Notes under the pieces: generated by a model | The model's database searches: none | What the model was told of the DNA's origin: nothing | The model's input: only the letters and a program-made list of their open reading frames with translations | In this document: positions 16,615 to 24,775 of the stretch, piece by piece | How the letters are laid out: every line of letters begins with the position of its first letter | Numbering within the stretch: position 1 is the first letter of the stretch | Origin: an uncultured Neomegalonema sp. | GTDB lineage: Bacteria; Pseudomonadota; Alphaproteobacteria; Rhodobacterales; Rhodobacteraceae | Assembly: GCA_937911325.1 (NCBI GenBank) | Contig: CALDSD010000097.1 | Span: 1 to 46,159, forward strand | Direction: 5' to 3' | Length of the DNA stretch: 46,159 bases | Made by a program: the position numbers and the translations under genes

Positions 16615-16640
16615 GTGTGTCGAGGTAAGGAGGTCGTGAG

Positions 16641-17768
16641 ATGAATGCGCCAGTAGATTTCTCCTGCGGCGAGGCTGCGCCGGCGCTCGCGTTGCCTGCG
16701 CGCTATTACACGGATCCCGCGATCTATGCGCTGACGAGAGAGCAGCTCTTCGACAAGTCATGGCACTATGTCTGCCATGCGAGCCATCTGCCGGAGGCCG
16801 GAGACTACTACGCCTTCGAGCTGATGGATCAGGACCTTTTCGTTGCCCGTGGGCGGGACGACGTTCTGCGGTGCTTTTACAACGTCTGTCAGCATCGCGG
16901 CCATACGCTGGTGCAGGACACAGGGCGAACGCGCGTGCTGGTCTGCCCTTACCATGCCTGGACCTATGAGTTGAGCGGCAAGCTGCGCGCCGCTCCCGGT
17001 TCGCAAAAAATGCCCGGCTTCGACAAGAGTAAGATCTGCCTGACGGAGGTCCGGCTTGAAGTCTTTCTCGGGTTCGTCTTCGTGAACTTCGATGGCGACG
17101 CGAAGCCTATGGACGAGTGGTTTCCCGGCGTCAGGGAAGCTGCGATCATGCTCTGTCCGGACATCGAAGAGAAAATCTTCGCGCACGAGCATGAGGCGCA
17201 GGAGTTCTGCAATTGGATGGTCGCGGTCGAAAACTACAACGAGTGCTATCATTGCGGCCATGTCCACAAGGCCTTCGCCGACGGCGTTATCGATCCGGGC
17301 AGCTACGACATTCAGCCTTATGGCGAGGGGCGGGTGCTGCACCACAGCTCGAAGGCCGCATCCGGGGACGGCGCCTGGTACGACACCTCGGGGTCCGACT
17401 ATGGTAGCTTTTACCTGTTCCCGCTCTTCAGCTTGCAGATCTATCCGGGCGGTGTCGTGAACACCTACTACTGGCGTCCGACTGCGCCGAACGACACGAT
17501 CGTGCATCGCGGCTGGTTCAGCAAAGACGGAGTGGTCGACGATCAACTGCAAGCCGTGATCGACCTCGATCGCGACACGACCTTCGCCGAAGACCTCCTT
17601 TTGGTGAAGGAGGTTCAACGCGGTCTGGGGTCGCGCGGGTACCGCCCTGGTCCGCTCGTCGTCGCGGAAGGCGGGCAGGGGATCAACTCCGAGCATTCCA
17701 TCGCGGCGCTGCATCGGTGGTTCCTTGACTCAGTCGGCGGAGCCGCGGACGCCGAGCGCGCGCCATGA
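16641..17768 (+). CDS. Rieske non-heme iron oxygenase alpha subunit (betaine demethylase type, GbcA/Stc2-like)
   Basis: 375 residues. The Rieske [2Fe-2S] ligands are Cys83-x-His85 (CQHRGH) and Cys102-x2-His105 (CPYHAW). The mononuclear iron site shows ENYNECYHCGHVH with His204 and His209. Length and motifs fit the ring-hydroxylase alpha family, and in this setting the branch that N-demethylates glycine betaine (GbcA), carnitine or stachydrine (Stc2). It would insert O2 to release formaldehyde from a trimethyl- or dimethyl-ammonium substrate. It needs an external reductase; no GbcB-type ferredoxin reductase is encoded in the window. A strong AAGGAGG ribosome site precedes the ATG. Its stop overlaps the sulfatase start by 4 bases, opening a long chain of overlapping genes. 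Confidence 0.9.
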   Translation: MNAPVDFSCGEAAPALALPARYYTDPAIYALTREQLFDKSWHYVCHASHLPEAGDYYAFELMDQDLFVARGRDDVLRCFYNVCQHRGHTLVQDTGRTRVLVCPYHAWTYELSGKLRAAPGSQKMPGFDKSKICLTEVRLEVFLGFVFVNFDGDAKPMDEWFPGVREAAIMLCPDIEEKIFAHEHEAQEFCNWMVAVENYNECYHCGHVHKAFADGVIDPGSYDIQPYGEGRVLHHSSKAASGDGAWYDTSGSDYGSFYLFPLFSLQIYPGGVVNTYYWRPTAPNDTIVHRGWFSKDGVVDDQLQAVIDLDRDTTFAEDLLLVKEVQRGLGSRGYRPGPLVVAEGGQGINSEHSIAALHRWFLDSVGGAADAERAP

Positions 17769-19168
17769 ACGTCCTCGTGCTCATGTGCGATGAGATGGCG
17801 CCAAAGGTCGCATGGGGGCCGCCGCCGTCTACGCCGCATCTGGACGCCCTCGCGGCGCGTGGGATGGTGTTTGACGCCGCCTACACGCCCTCGCCGATCT
17901 GCGTCTCGACGCGCGCCGCGATCGCAACGGGCAGGCCGTTGCACGAGATCGGGTGCTGGTCGTCGGCGGAACCCTACGACGGAGCGCTTCCCAGTTGGGG
18001 CCAAAGACTTCGCGAGGTCGGCGCGCGCATCTGCTCCATCGGAAAGCTGCACTACGCCCCTGGGGGCGAGAAAGCCGCTTTTGACGAAAGTTATGAGGTG
18101 ATGAACGTCTACGGGGACGGCTGGCCGCGGGCGCTCTTGCGCAAACCTTTGAGCGACTTTAACGCGACCGCGGACTTCGCCGAAGAGATCGGGCCCGGCG
18201 ATACGGACTATCTTCGGTTTGATCGGCGCGGCACGGCCAAAGCCGTCGAGTGGCTCGCCGCTCCGGAACGGGGCTCGCAGCCCTGGGCGGCGTTTGTCTC
18301 CTGGGTGAGCCCGCATTACCCGCTGATCGCGCCGCCGGAGTATTTCGAGCGGTTCAATCCGGCGGAGTATGAGAGCGACGCGGAGAAGGTTCCAGCTCAT
18401 CCGATCCTTCAGGAACTTGCGGGCTTTTTCGACCACGACGCGCATTTCTCGAAAGAAAGCCGGGGCATTGGACGGGCCGGGTACTACGCGCTGTGGTCGT
18501 TCATCGACGACCAGGTCGGCGCGGTCATGACGGCCCTCGAGCAGGCTGGGCAGGCCGATGACACTCTGATCCTCTTCACCTCGGATCACGGCGAGATGCT
18601 GGGTGAAAAGGGCTTCTGGGGAAAGTCGACCATGTACGAGTCGTCGGCGCGTGTTCCCCTCATTGCGGCGGGTCCAGGCGTCGTTCCCGGACGTCGAGAC
18701 GATCCCGTCAGTCTGTTGGATGTCGCACCGACAATCTGTCGGGCGATGGGCGCGTCGACCGACGGTTTCAACGGCAGATCGTTGACGGATGCGCCGGCGC
18801 CGGAACGCGCCGTCATCTCCGAGTATCATGACGGCGGCGCGTCTGTCGGCGTCACGATGCTGCGCTGGAACGAAGCGGGCGAGAAGTGGAAATACGTCCA
18901 CTACGCCGAGGGCTATGCGCCGCAATTGTTCGAGCTGACTTCCGACCCGGATGAACTCAACGATCTCGCGCCGCAAGCGCCCGAGCGCGTCGCTGCGGCG
19001 CGGGATCGGCTCTTTGCGATTTTCGACCCGGAAGACGCGAATTTGCGCGCGCACGCGGACCAAGCCCGACGCGTCGAAGAACTTGGCGGCCGAGAAGCGA
19101 TCCTGGCGCAGCCGGAATGGAGCTTCACGCCGACCAACAAGGAAAAAGACATGGGAGCGACGCCATGA
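17765..19168 (+). CDS. Sulfatase (choline-sulfatase-like alkaline phosphatase superfamily hydrolase)
   Basis: 467 residues. An early metal-binding Asp stretch (LMCDEMAP) is followed by the sulfatase signature region PSPICVSTRAAIATGRP, with Cys46 as the residue normally converted to formylglycine. The late FTSDHGEMLGEKGFWGKSTMYE block (about residues 273-294) with SARVPLI strongly resembles choline sulfatase. The core reads C-V-S-T-R, whereas the usual motif is C-x-P/A-x-R, so the third position is atypical. It may desulfate choline-O-sulfate or another sulfated osmolyte; a phosphonate-monoester hydrolase is the alternative. No signal peptide, so it acts in the cytoplasm after uptake. It overlaps its upstream and downstream neighbours by 4 bases each. 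Confidence 0.88.
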   Translation: MNVLVLMCDEMAPKVAWGPPPSTPHLDALAARGMVFDAAYTPSPICVSTRAAIATGRPLHEIGCWSSAEPYDGALPSWGQRLREVGARICSIGKLHYAPGGEKAAFDESYEVMNVYGDGWPRALLRKPLSDFNATADFAEEIGPGDTDYLRFDRRGTAKAVEWLAAPERGSQPWAAFVSWVSPHYPLIAPPEYFERFNPAEYESDAEKVPAHPILQELAGFFDHDAHFSKESRGIGRAGYYALWSFIDDQVGAVMTALEQAGQADDTLILFTSDHGEMLGEKGFWGKSTMYESSARVPLIAAGPGVVPGRRDDPVSLLDVAPTICRAMGASTDGFNGRSLTDAPAPERAVISEYHDGGASVGVTMLRWNEAGEKWKYVHYAEGYAPQLFELTSDPDELNDLAPQAPERVAAARDRLFAIFDPEDANLRAHADQARRVEELGGREAILAQPEWSFTPTNKEKDMGATP

Positions 19169-20004
19169 AGCCCGAACGTTGGAAGGACCCCGCCAACAAG
19201 CTGTTTCCAAAGCAGGTCGGCTTCACGTCCCCGCCTCATGACTTTGACGCGGCCCCGACCGACTTTTTGCGCATCGCTCCCGAGACCGTCGGCGCCCATG
19301 GCCGGATGCTCCATGTGCCCGGCTACGCCCATCAGCTCAGTCAACGGGTCGACAACTTCAGTCTGCTGGAGGAATTCGTCGAGTGCATGTCGAACAATGG
19401 AGCGGACGTTTGCGGGCAGGTCGGCACCAACTGGTCGCACGCCGGAGGCAAGACGCCCAAGGACATCCGCGCCTTCTGCGACCGGATGGCCGACACTTAC
19501 GAGACGCCCCTGCATATGGCCGGCATGTCGCTCGTGGACGCGCTGCGGGCGATGAACGTCGAGAAGATCGCGTTGAACTCGGTCTACTACTGGCCCGATT
19601 GGCGCGACGGCATCGCGCGCTTTTTGCGCGACGCCGGATTTGATCTTCTTTACGCAGGCAATTTCGTCGATCTGGGGCTTTACGACACGCAGGAACAGGT
19701 CAATGCGCTGACCTGGATCTTCCCCGGCGAGCATGCGGCCGAGTCCATGCGCCGCACGGCGGAACGCGCGCCGGGAGCCGAGGCGATCGTCGTCAACGGC
19801 ATGCCGAACTTCCGCCGCCGGAATGACGACGGATCGGACGGGCTGCCGGAGCGGATGCTGGCGCGCACGCCTGAGGTCGAGGAGCTGACGGGATTGCCGG
19901 TCGTCTCCTCCGACACCGCCCTTTACTGGAACATCTTCTGCACCCTCGAGACCGCCCCCGCCAAGGGACACGGCCGTCTTCTCGACAGTCTGGAGCACGC
20001 ATGA
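19165..20004 (+). CDS. Maleate isomerase/arylmalonate decarboxylase-like protein (Asp/Glu racemase superfamily)
   Basis: 279 residues from ATG 19165, which overlaps the sulfatase stop (ATGA); a longer frame upstream is coding for the sulfatase. The fold pattern (RIAPETVGAHGRMLHVPG near residues 36-53, GADVCGQVGTNWSHAGG near 79-95, DALRAMNVEKIALNSVYY near 125-142, AIVVNGMPNFRR near 207-218) matches the maleate isomerase/AMDase branch. The two catalytic Cys of the family appear to be missing: the first position reads Gly87 (as in AMDase) and the second reads Asn211 in VVNGMP. A Cys83 lies 4 residues earlier. If the alignment is right it is either a non-Cys decarboxylase/isomerase or a catalytically altered member. 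Substrate unknown. Confidence 0.7.
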   Translation: MKPERWKDPANKLFPKQVGFTSPPHDFDAAPTDFLRIAPETVGAHGRMLHVPGYAHQLSQRVDNFSLLEEFVECMSNNGADVCGQVGTNWSHAGGKTPKDIRAFCDRMADTYETPLHMAGMSLVDALRAMNVEKIALNSVYYWPDWRDGIARFLRDAGFDLLYAGNFVDLGLYDTQEQVNALTWIFPGEHAAESMRRTAERAPGAEAIVVNGMPNFRRRNDDGSDGLPERMLARTPEVEELTGLPVVSSDTALYWNIFCTLETAPAKGHGRLLDSLEHA

Positions 20005-20750
20005 ACAAGATCGTCATCCTCTGGGCCACGCCCCGCACGACCTCGACCGCGTTCGAATGGATGATGCGGATGCGCGGCGACATGATCTGCTTTCACGAAC
20101 CCTTTGGCGAGGCCTGGTACAAAGGCGACGACGCGCTCTGGCCGCGCCTCGAGGCGGACAGCCCGCGGGTTTCCGGTTTGACGATGGACGTCGTCATAGA
20201 ACGCATGTATCGCGCCGCGTCGGAGAAACCGGTCTTTTCCAAGGACATGCCGCACTACGTGCTGGGCCGGATGAGTGATGAGTTTCTTGATCGCTGCGTC
20301 CACAGCTTCCTGATCCGCGACCCGGCCAAGTCGATCCCGTCGATCCACAAGCGCGGGCCGGACTGGCATGAAGGGGAGTACGGTTTCGAGGAACACCGCG
20401 CCTTGTTCGATCAGATCGCCGAGCGAAACGGCGAAACGCCGCCTGTGATCGACAGCGACGATCTGCTCGCAGATCCTCATGGCGTCGTCGACGCATGGTG
20501 CGAAGCGGTTGGAATTCCGTTTGTTCCCGAAGCGCTTTCCTGGGAGCCCGGCGCCCGGAGCGAGGTGAGTTGGTATGACGACGGCTCGTGGCACGGCAAT
20601 CTGGCTCAGTCCGACGGTCTGAAACCGCAGCCGCGCACTTACGGAACCGTCGACGACGTTCCCCCCGAGATCCGTGCGCTCTACGAGCGCGCGACGCCGC
20701 ACTATTCGCATCTCTACAATCGACGTCTGCGGGCGAAGGAGAACGCATGA
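20001..20750 (+). CDS. Sulfotransferase-like P-loop protein
   Basis: 249 residues. The N-terminal ILWATPRTTSTAFEWMMR (about residues 6-23) is the 5'-phosphosulfate-binding loop. FLIRDPAKSIPSIHKRG (about 103-119) is the 3'-phosphate-binding motif of PAPS-dependent sulfotransferases. This compact bacterial subfamily often sits beside aminotransferase or polyketide genes. Catalytic His candidates include the His in ICFHEPFGEAWY. It would transfer sulfate from PAPS to an alcohol or amine, producing PAP, which the CysQ gene in this window can recycle. Having a sulfotransferase and a sulfatase in the same coupled set is odd: one may store or detoxify a sulfated intermediate the other releases. 4-base overlaps on both sides. 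Confidence 0.82.
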   Translation: MNKIVILWATPRTTSTAFEWMMRMRGDMICFHEPFGEAWYKGDDALWPRLEADSPRVSGLTMDVVIERMYRAASEKPVFSKDMPHYVLGRMSDEFLDRCVHSFLIRDPAKSIPSIHKRGPDWHEGEYGFEEHRALFDQIAERNGETPPVIDSDDLLADPHGVVDAWCEAVGIPFVPEALSWEPGARSEVSWYDDGSWHGNLAQSDGLKPQPRTYGTVDDVPPEIRALYERATPHYSHLYNRRLRAKENA

Positions 20751-21844
20751 GCGCTCAGGAAACCATGCGGGCGGTCGTGCTGACCGGCCACGGAGATCTC
20801 GACAAGCTCGAGTATCGCGAGGATTGGCCAAAACCCGTCGCAGGGCCAGGCGAGGCGCTGATCAAAGTGGCCGCCTGTGGTCTGAACAACACCGACGTCA
20901 ACACGCGGACGGCCTGGTATTCCAAGGGGGTCACCGACGCGACGACCGGCGAAGCGTTTGAAGGCGCTGCCGATGACGATGCGACCTGGGGCGGCGCGGC
21001 GATCACCTTTCCGCGGATCCAGGGGGCCGATGTCTGCGGCGTCGTCGAAGCGGTTGGCGAAGGCGCGGATCCGGGTCTCGTCGGAAAGCGCGTCCTGATT
21101 GACACCTGGCTGCGCGATTGGAGCGATCCTCTCAATCTCGACAAGACCGGATACTACGGCAGTGAAATCAATGGCGGCTATGCCGAGTACACAAAGGTCG
21201 ATCAGCGCTACATCCATCCGATCGAAAGCGATTTGAGCGACGCCGAGCTGGCGACTTTCGCGACGAGCTACATCACCGCCGAGAACATGCTCAATCGTGC
21301 GCAGGTTTCCGAGGGCGACACCGTCCTGATCCCGGGCGCGTCGGGCGGGGTCGGGTCCGCGCTGATCCAGCTCGCCAACCGGCGCGGCGCCTCGACGATC
21401 GCGATGTGCGGCGCGGACAAGGCCGATCAGGTGCGTACGATCGGGCCGCGCGCCGTGCTCCCGAGGTCTCCAGAAGATCTGACGGCCGCGCTGCGCGACG
21501 CAATCGGTCAGGAGACCGTAACGGTCGTCGCCGATGTCGTCGGCGGGGCGATCTGGCCTCAGCTGATCGACGTGATCGCACGCGGCGGGCGCTACACCTG
21601 CGCCGGGGCCATCGCCGGTCCGATCGTCGAGTTTGATCTGCGAACCTTCTATCTGCGCGATCTCGTCTTCACCGGCGCGACGATCGTGCCGCCCGGCGTC
21701 TTTGCCGATCTGGTCGGCTATATCGCGCGCGGCGAGATCAAACCGCTGCTTGCCGAAACCTATCCGTTGAAGGACCTGCGCGAGGCGCAGGCGGCCTTCA
21801 TCTCAAAACGCCATGTCGGCAATATCGTCGTGACGCACGACTAA
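20747..21844 (+). CDS. MDR-family zinc-independent alcohol dehydrogenase/quinone oxidoreductase-like
   Basis: 365 residues from ATG 20747, which overlaps the sulfotransferase stop; an in-frame extension upstream is rejected. An N-terminal GroES-like domain (MRAVVLTGHGDLDKLEYR, AACGLNNTDVNTR) is followed by a Rossmann fold with IPGASGGVGSALIQLA (about residues 196-211) binding NADP(H). The four structural-zinc cysteines of classical ADHs are absent and the catalytic-zinc set is incomplete, pointing to a quinone oxidoreductase or enoyl reductase type. AcuI-like acryloyl-CoA reductases also belong to MDR, which is relevant beside a DMSP lyase-like gene, but I cannot distinguish these. It is followed 4 bases later by the first enolase gene. 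Confidence 0.83.
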   Translation: MSAQETMRAVVLTGHGDLDKLEYREDWPKPVAGPGEALIKVAACGLNNTDVNTRTAWYSKGVTDATTGEAFEGAADDDATWGGAAITFPRIQGADVCGVVEAVGEGADPGLVGKRVLIDTWLRDWSDPLNLDKTGYYGSEINGGYAEYTKVDQRYIHPIESDLSDAELATFATSYITAENMLNRAQVSEGDTVLIPGASGGVGSALIQLANRRGASTIAMCGADKADQVRTIGPRAVLPRSPEDLTAALRDAIGQETVTVVADVVGGAIWPQLIDVIARGGRYTCAGAIAGPIVEFDLRTFYLRDLVFTGATIVPPGVFADLVGYIARGEIKPLLAETYPLKDLREAQAAFISKRHVGNIVVTHD

Positions 21845-21848
21845 AACG

Positions 21849-22925
21849 ATGCGGATCGCGAAGGTTCAAATGGCGGAATTCAGGCGGCGCTATCGCGGCG
21901 ACGGCTACGCCATGTCCTACGTGGTCCTGACGGTGCACGAGGGGCGGCTGATCCGTCTGACGACCGACGACGGCCAGAGCGGACTGGGCGAGATCGTGCG
22001 CTGGCCCAAACTCGACATCGCCGCCTGCGCCGTCGCCGAGGACGCCGCCGTTCGAGAGTTGGAGAACCTCCGCTTGGCGGAGCTGCCGGCACGGCTCGCA
22101 TCTTGGAGGGCGCAAGGACCGGAACTCGCCGGATTCTGCTTTGGGGTCGAGACCGCGCTGTTGGACATGCTGGGCCGTGCGTCTGGCATGCCGCTCTGCG
22201 CATTGCTGGGCGGGCCCGACGCGGGTGATGCGCCGGGTTACGTTTCGATCGGTGGGAAAGCGCCCGAAGATGCCGCGGCTGAAGTCCGCGCCAAAGGCGC
22301 GGATGCGCCGGTGGTGCAGATCAAGCTCGGTGTCGACGACATCGAAACCGACATGAAGCGGGTGCGCGCCGCTTTGGCCGTGCTTGGGCCCGATCAACTC
22401 TTGCTGGCCGACTTCAATGGCGCCTGGACGCCCGATGTCGTGTCGCCGGTTCTCGGCGAGGTCGAAGATCCGCGACTGATGTGGGAAGACCCCTGCGTCA
22501 GCTTCGAGGAGAACCTCGCCGTCGCGAAAGCGATCAAGGCGCCGGTCATGTTCGACATGTGCTGCGACAACCTCGGGACGATCGTGCAAGCCGTCAACGC
22601 GCGTGTCGCTGCGATTGCGCTCAAACCGGTGAAGTTGGGCAGCCTGGCCGACACGCGCGCCGCGCGGGATCTTTGCGCGGCCGCAGGCGTGCGAATGCGG
22701 ATTGACGGGCCTTGGTGCGGGCAGGTCGCAGCGGCCGCCGCCGTCCACCTTGCGATCGGCGCGCCGTCCGACTTGCTGATCGCGTCATGCGATCTCACCG
22801 ACCCGCTTGAGACCGAACGAACGCTTTTGCGCGATCCTGCCCCTGGACGGGTGGGGCCTGTCGCCGGCGCGGGTCTCGGCCTTGACGCGAGCGCGGTTCG
22901 CGATGTCTGGGAGGCGGCCGCATGA
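21849..22925 (+). CDS. Enolase-superfamily protein 1 (mandelate racemase/muconate lactonizing enzyme type)
   Basis: 358 residues; the most divergent of six paralogs in this locus. Capping domain (about 1-130) and barrel: general-base Lys in VVQIKLGVDD (about 157), metal ligands Asp in LLADFNGAW, Glu in MWEDPC and Asp in VMFDMC, and a second catalytic Lys in IALKPVKLGSL. The family abstracts an alpha proton from a carboxylate and stabilises the enediolate on Mg2+. Outcomes include racemisation, epimerisation and dehydration. The third ligand is followed by Met (DM) where the others have DE, and the usual GGLxxA after the second Lys is LGSLAD, so its chemistry may differ. Stop overlaps the DddQ-like start (ATGA). 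Confidence 0.88.
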   Translation: MRIAKVQMAEFRRRYRGDGYAMSYVVLTVHEGRLIRLTTDDGQSGLGEIVRWPKLDIAACAVAEDAAVRELENLRLAELPARLASWRAQGPELAGFCFGVETALLDMLGRASGMPLCALLGGPDAGDAPGYVSIGGKAPEDAAAEVRAKGADAPVVQIKLGVDDIETDMKRVRAALAVLGPDQLLLADFNGAWTPDVVSPVLGEVEDPRLMWEDPCVSFEENLAVAKAIKAPVMFDMCCDNLGTIVQAVNARVAAIALKPVKLGSLADTRAARDLCAAAGVRMRIDGPWCGQVAAAAAVHLAIGAPSDLLIASCDLTDPLETERTLLRDPAPGRVGPVAGAGLGLDASAVRDVWEAAA

Positions 22926-23539
22926 CCACTCCCCTCGAGACGCTCTATGACGCGGCGCGCGCGTTTGTCGCTGCGACGCCCGAGCTCGCGGCGTTCGCAC
23001 AGATGCCGGCGGATCCGGCGTCTGGAACGCTCGCGCCGAACCCGGTTCCGGCGCTTGCGCATTTGCCGATGCATTTCCCGACGGACGCCGCGACGGCCGA
23101 AGGAAGCGCGCTTGCCGCCGCCGTGGTCGAGGCGGCCGACCAGATCGCCTGGAACCTCACATATGACGAAGACCTGGTCGGCGCCGACTTTCTGGCGCGA
23201 TACGGCTGGTTCGAGTTGCTCGGCCCCAGCGGTCATTTCGTAGATGAATCGCTCGTCGCCTTCATCGGCTATTGGGGGCCTGGGTTGCGGTATCCCTGGC
23301 ACAAGCATGCGTCTCGCGAGATCTACGCGGTTGTCGACGGACGCGCGCTCTTTGAACGAGAGAGCGCTGCGGCGCGCGAGATGGGTCCCGGAGGAGTTTC
23401 GCCGCACGCGGCCTGGGAAGCGCATGCCTTGCGGACCGCCGATGCGCCGGTCCTCGCGCTCGCGCTGCAGGCCGGCGAGGACTTGAACGGCGTCCCGATC
23501 ATCCTCGGCGACAGGTTCGTTGCAGGAGAGCCGTCATGA
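22922..23539 (+). CDS. dddQ: DMSP lyase-family cupin (DddQ/DddL-like)
   Basis: 205 residues. The C-terminal cupin carries the DMSP-lyase motif G-x5-H-x-H-x3-E-x6-G exactly, from Gly121: Tyr124, His127, His129, Glu133 and Tyr135. The second His is His168 in WEAHALRT. These sit at the same spacing as the metal-binding and catalytic residues described for Ruegeria DddQ (Tyr120, His123, His125, Glu129, Tyr131, His163), with offset 4 to 5. The helical N-terminal half also fits the family. DddQ splits DMSP into dimethyl sulfide and acrylate. The neighbouring enolases and betaine genes allow another onium-type substrate, so the symbol is provisional. Four-base overlaps with both neighbours. Confidence 0.8.
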   Translation: MTTPLETLYDAARAFVAATPELAAFAQMPADPASGTLAPNPVPALAHLPMHFPTDAATAEGSALAAAVVEAADQIAWNLTYDEDLVGADFLARYGWFELLGPSGHFVDESLVAFIGYWGPGLRYPWHKHASREIYAVVDGRALFERESAAAREMGPGGVSPHAAWEAHALRTADAPVLALALQAGEDLNGVPIILGDRFVAGEPS

Positions 23540-24666
23540 AGATCTCCCGTATCGAGGTGTTTCAGGTGGATCTGCCCTTCGCTGGCGGCGTCTATACGCT
23601 GTCAGGTGGGCGGAGCTATGAAAGCTTCGATGCGACCATCGTCCGCGTCGCGACCGAATGCGGCCTGGAGGGTTGGGGCGAAAGCACGCCCTTTGGCGCG
23701 ACTTATATCGCCGCGCACGGGCGCGGGGTCCGGGCAGGGATCGAGGAGATGGCGCCGACGCTGATCGGCCTCGATCCGCGCAAGACCGATCGATTGAACG
23801 ACGCCATGGACGCGGCGCTGGTCGGCCATCTGCACGCCAAGACGCCGATCGACGTCGCCTGCTGGGACATCTTCGGCAAAAGCGTCGGCATGCCGGTCTG
23901 TGACCTGCTTGGCGGCCGGGTCGAGGGGCGGGTTCCGGTGATCTCCTCGATCCACGTCGAGCCGCCTGAAGCGATGCGCGAGAGTGTGGCGCGGCATCGC
24001 GCTCAGGGTTTCTTGGGCCACTCGATCAAAGTCGGCGCAGCAGAGGCGGAAGGCGGTCCGGCGCTGGACGCGGAGCGGATCGCGGCCTGTCTCGCCGATC
24101 GCGAGCCGGGCGAGTGGTACCTCGTCGACGCGAACGGCGGCCTCAGCGTCGAGCATGCGCTGCGGATGCTGGGGCAACTGCCGTCAGGGCTGGATTTTGT
24201 TCTGGAGGCCCCGTGCGCCACCTGGCGCGAGACTGTTTCGCTGCGCCGGCGATGCAAGGCGCCGATCCTCTGGGACGAGTTGGCGCAAACAGAAGCCGAC
24301 ATCGCTCAGCTGATCGCCGAGGACGCGGCCGACGGGATCGGCCTCAAGATCTCCAAACAAGGCGGGCTGACGCGGACCCGCCGGCAGCGCGATCTGTGCT
24401 CTGCGGCCGGGCTGGTCATGAGCGTACAGGAGACGACCGGCTCCGAGATCGCCTTCGCTGCGATTGTTCACATGGCGCAGTCGGTTCCAACGCGGCTGCT
24501 GCGCTGCGCGCTCGACACCCGGTCGGTGATCGCGAAGTCGACCGCGCGCTTTGACGCGCCGGTGGAAAAGGGCGGCGTCGTCGCGCCAGAGGGGCCAGGC
24601 CTTGGTCTTGAGATCGACCGGTCGGTTCTCGGCGCCCCCGTGGCGGTCTACGGGGAGGGCGATTGA
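23536..24666 (+). CDS. Enolase-superfamily protein 2 (MR/MLE type)
   Basis: 376 residues. Starts MKISRIEVFQVDLPF, nearly the same opening as paralogs 3 to 6. Barrel motifs: Lys in HSIKVGAA, Asp in YLVDANGG, Glu in VLEAPCATW (EAP instead of the usual EQP/EDP), DE in LWDELAQ, second Lys in IGLKISKQGGLT. The LKISKQGGL stretch is shared with paralog 4. It probably acts as a racemase, epimerase or dehydratase on an amino-acid- or betaine-like acid; SIK has only the second of the two lysines seen in KxK enzymes such as dipeptide epimerases. Its start overlaps the DddQ-like stop by 4 bases. A short coupled ORF follows. Confidence 0.88.
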   Translation: MKISRIEVFQVDLPFAGGVYTLSGGRSYESFDATIVRVATECGLEGWGESTPFGATYIAAHGRGVRAGIEEMAPTLIGLDPRKTDRLNDAMDAALVGHLHAKTPIDVACWDIFGKSVGMPVCDLLGGRVEGRVPVISSIHVEPPEAMRESVARHRAQGFLGHSIKVGAAEAEGGPALDAERIAACLADREPGEWYLVDANGGLSVEHALRMLGQLPSGLDFVLEAPCATWRETVSLRRRCKAPILWDELAQTEADIAQLIAEDAADGIGLKISKQGGLTRTRRQRDLCSAAGLVMSVQETTGSEIAFAAIVHMAQSVPTRLLRCALDTRSVIAKSTARFDAPVEKGGVVAPEGPGLGLEIDRSVLGAPVAVYGEGD

Positions 24667-24667
24667 G

Positions 24668-24775
24668 ATGAATGCGACCGTCGCTTTTCCCGAGCTCGCC
24701 CTCGAGCGTTCGCCAGTGGTCGATCGTTTTCTGGATTGCATCGCGCTCGGCGCCCTTTCGGAGGTCGCGTCGTGA
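24668..24775 (+). CDS. 35-codon ORF coupling enolases 2 and 3
   Basis: An ATG one base after the enolase 2 stop, preceded by GGGGAGGG, opens a frame of 35 residues (MNATVAFPELALERSPVVDR...). It ends in TGA at 24773-24775, and its stop overlaps the enolase 3 GTG (24772) in a GTGA junction. The GGAGG ribosome site for enolase 3 lies inside its last codons. The frame is open, in codon style like its neighbours, and exactly fills the gap. It may be a true microprotein, a translational-coupling leader, or the 5' remnant of a lost gene. No family is recognised. Confidence 0.45.
   Translation: MNATVAFPELALERSPVVDRFLDCIALGALSEVAS

Noticed and set aside
17615-19210. A 531-codon minus-strand open frame over the sulfatase
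   Set aside because: Antisense to a clear sulfatase; common in GC-rich DNA where the complementary frame lacks stops.
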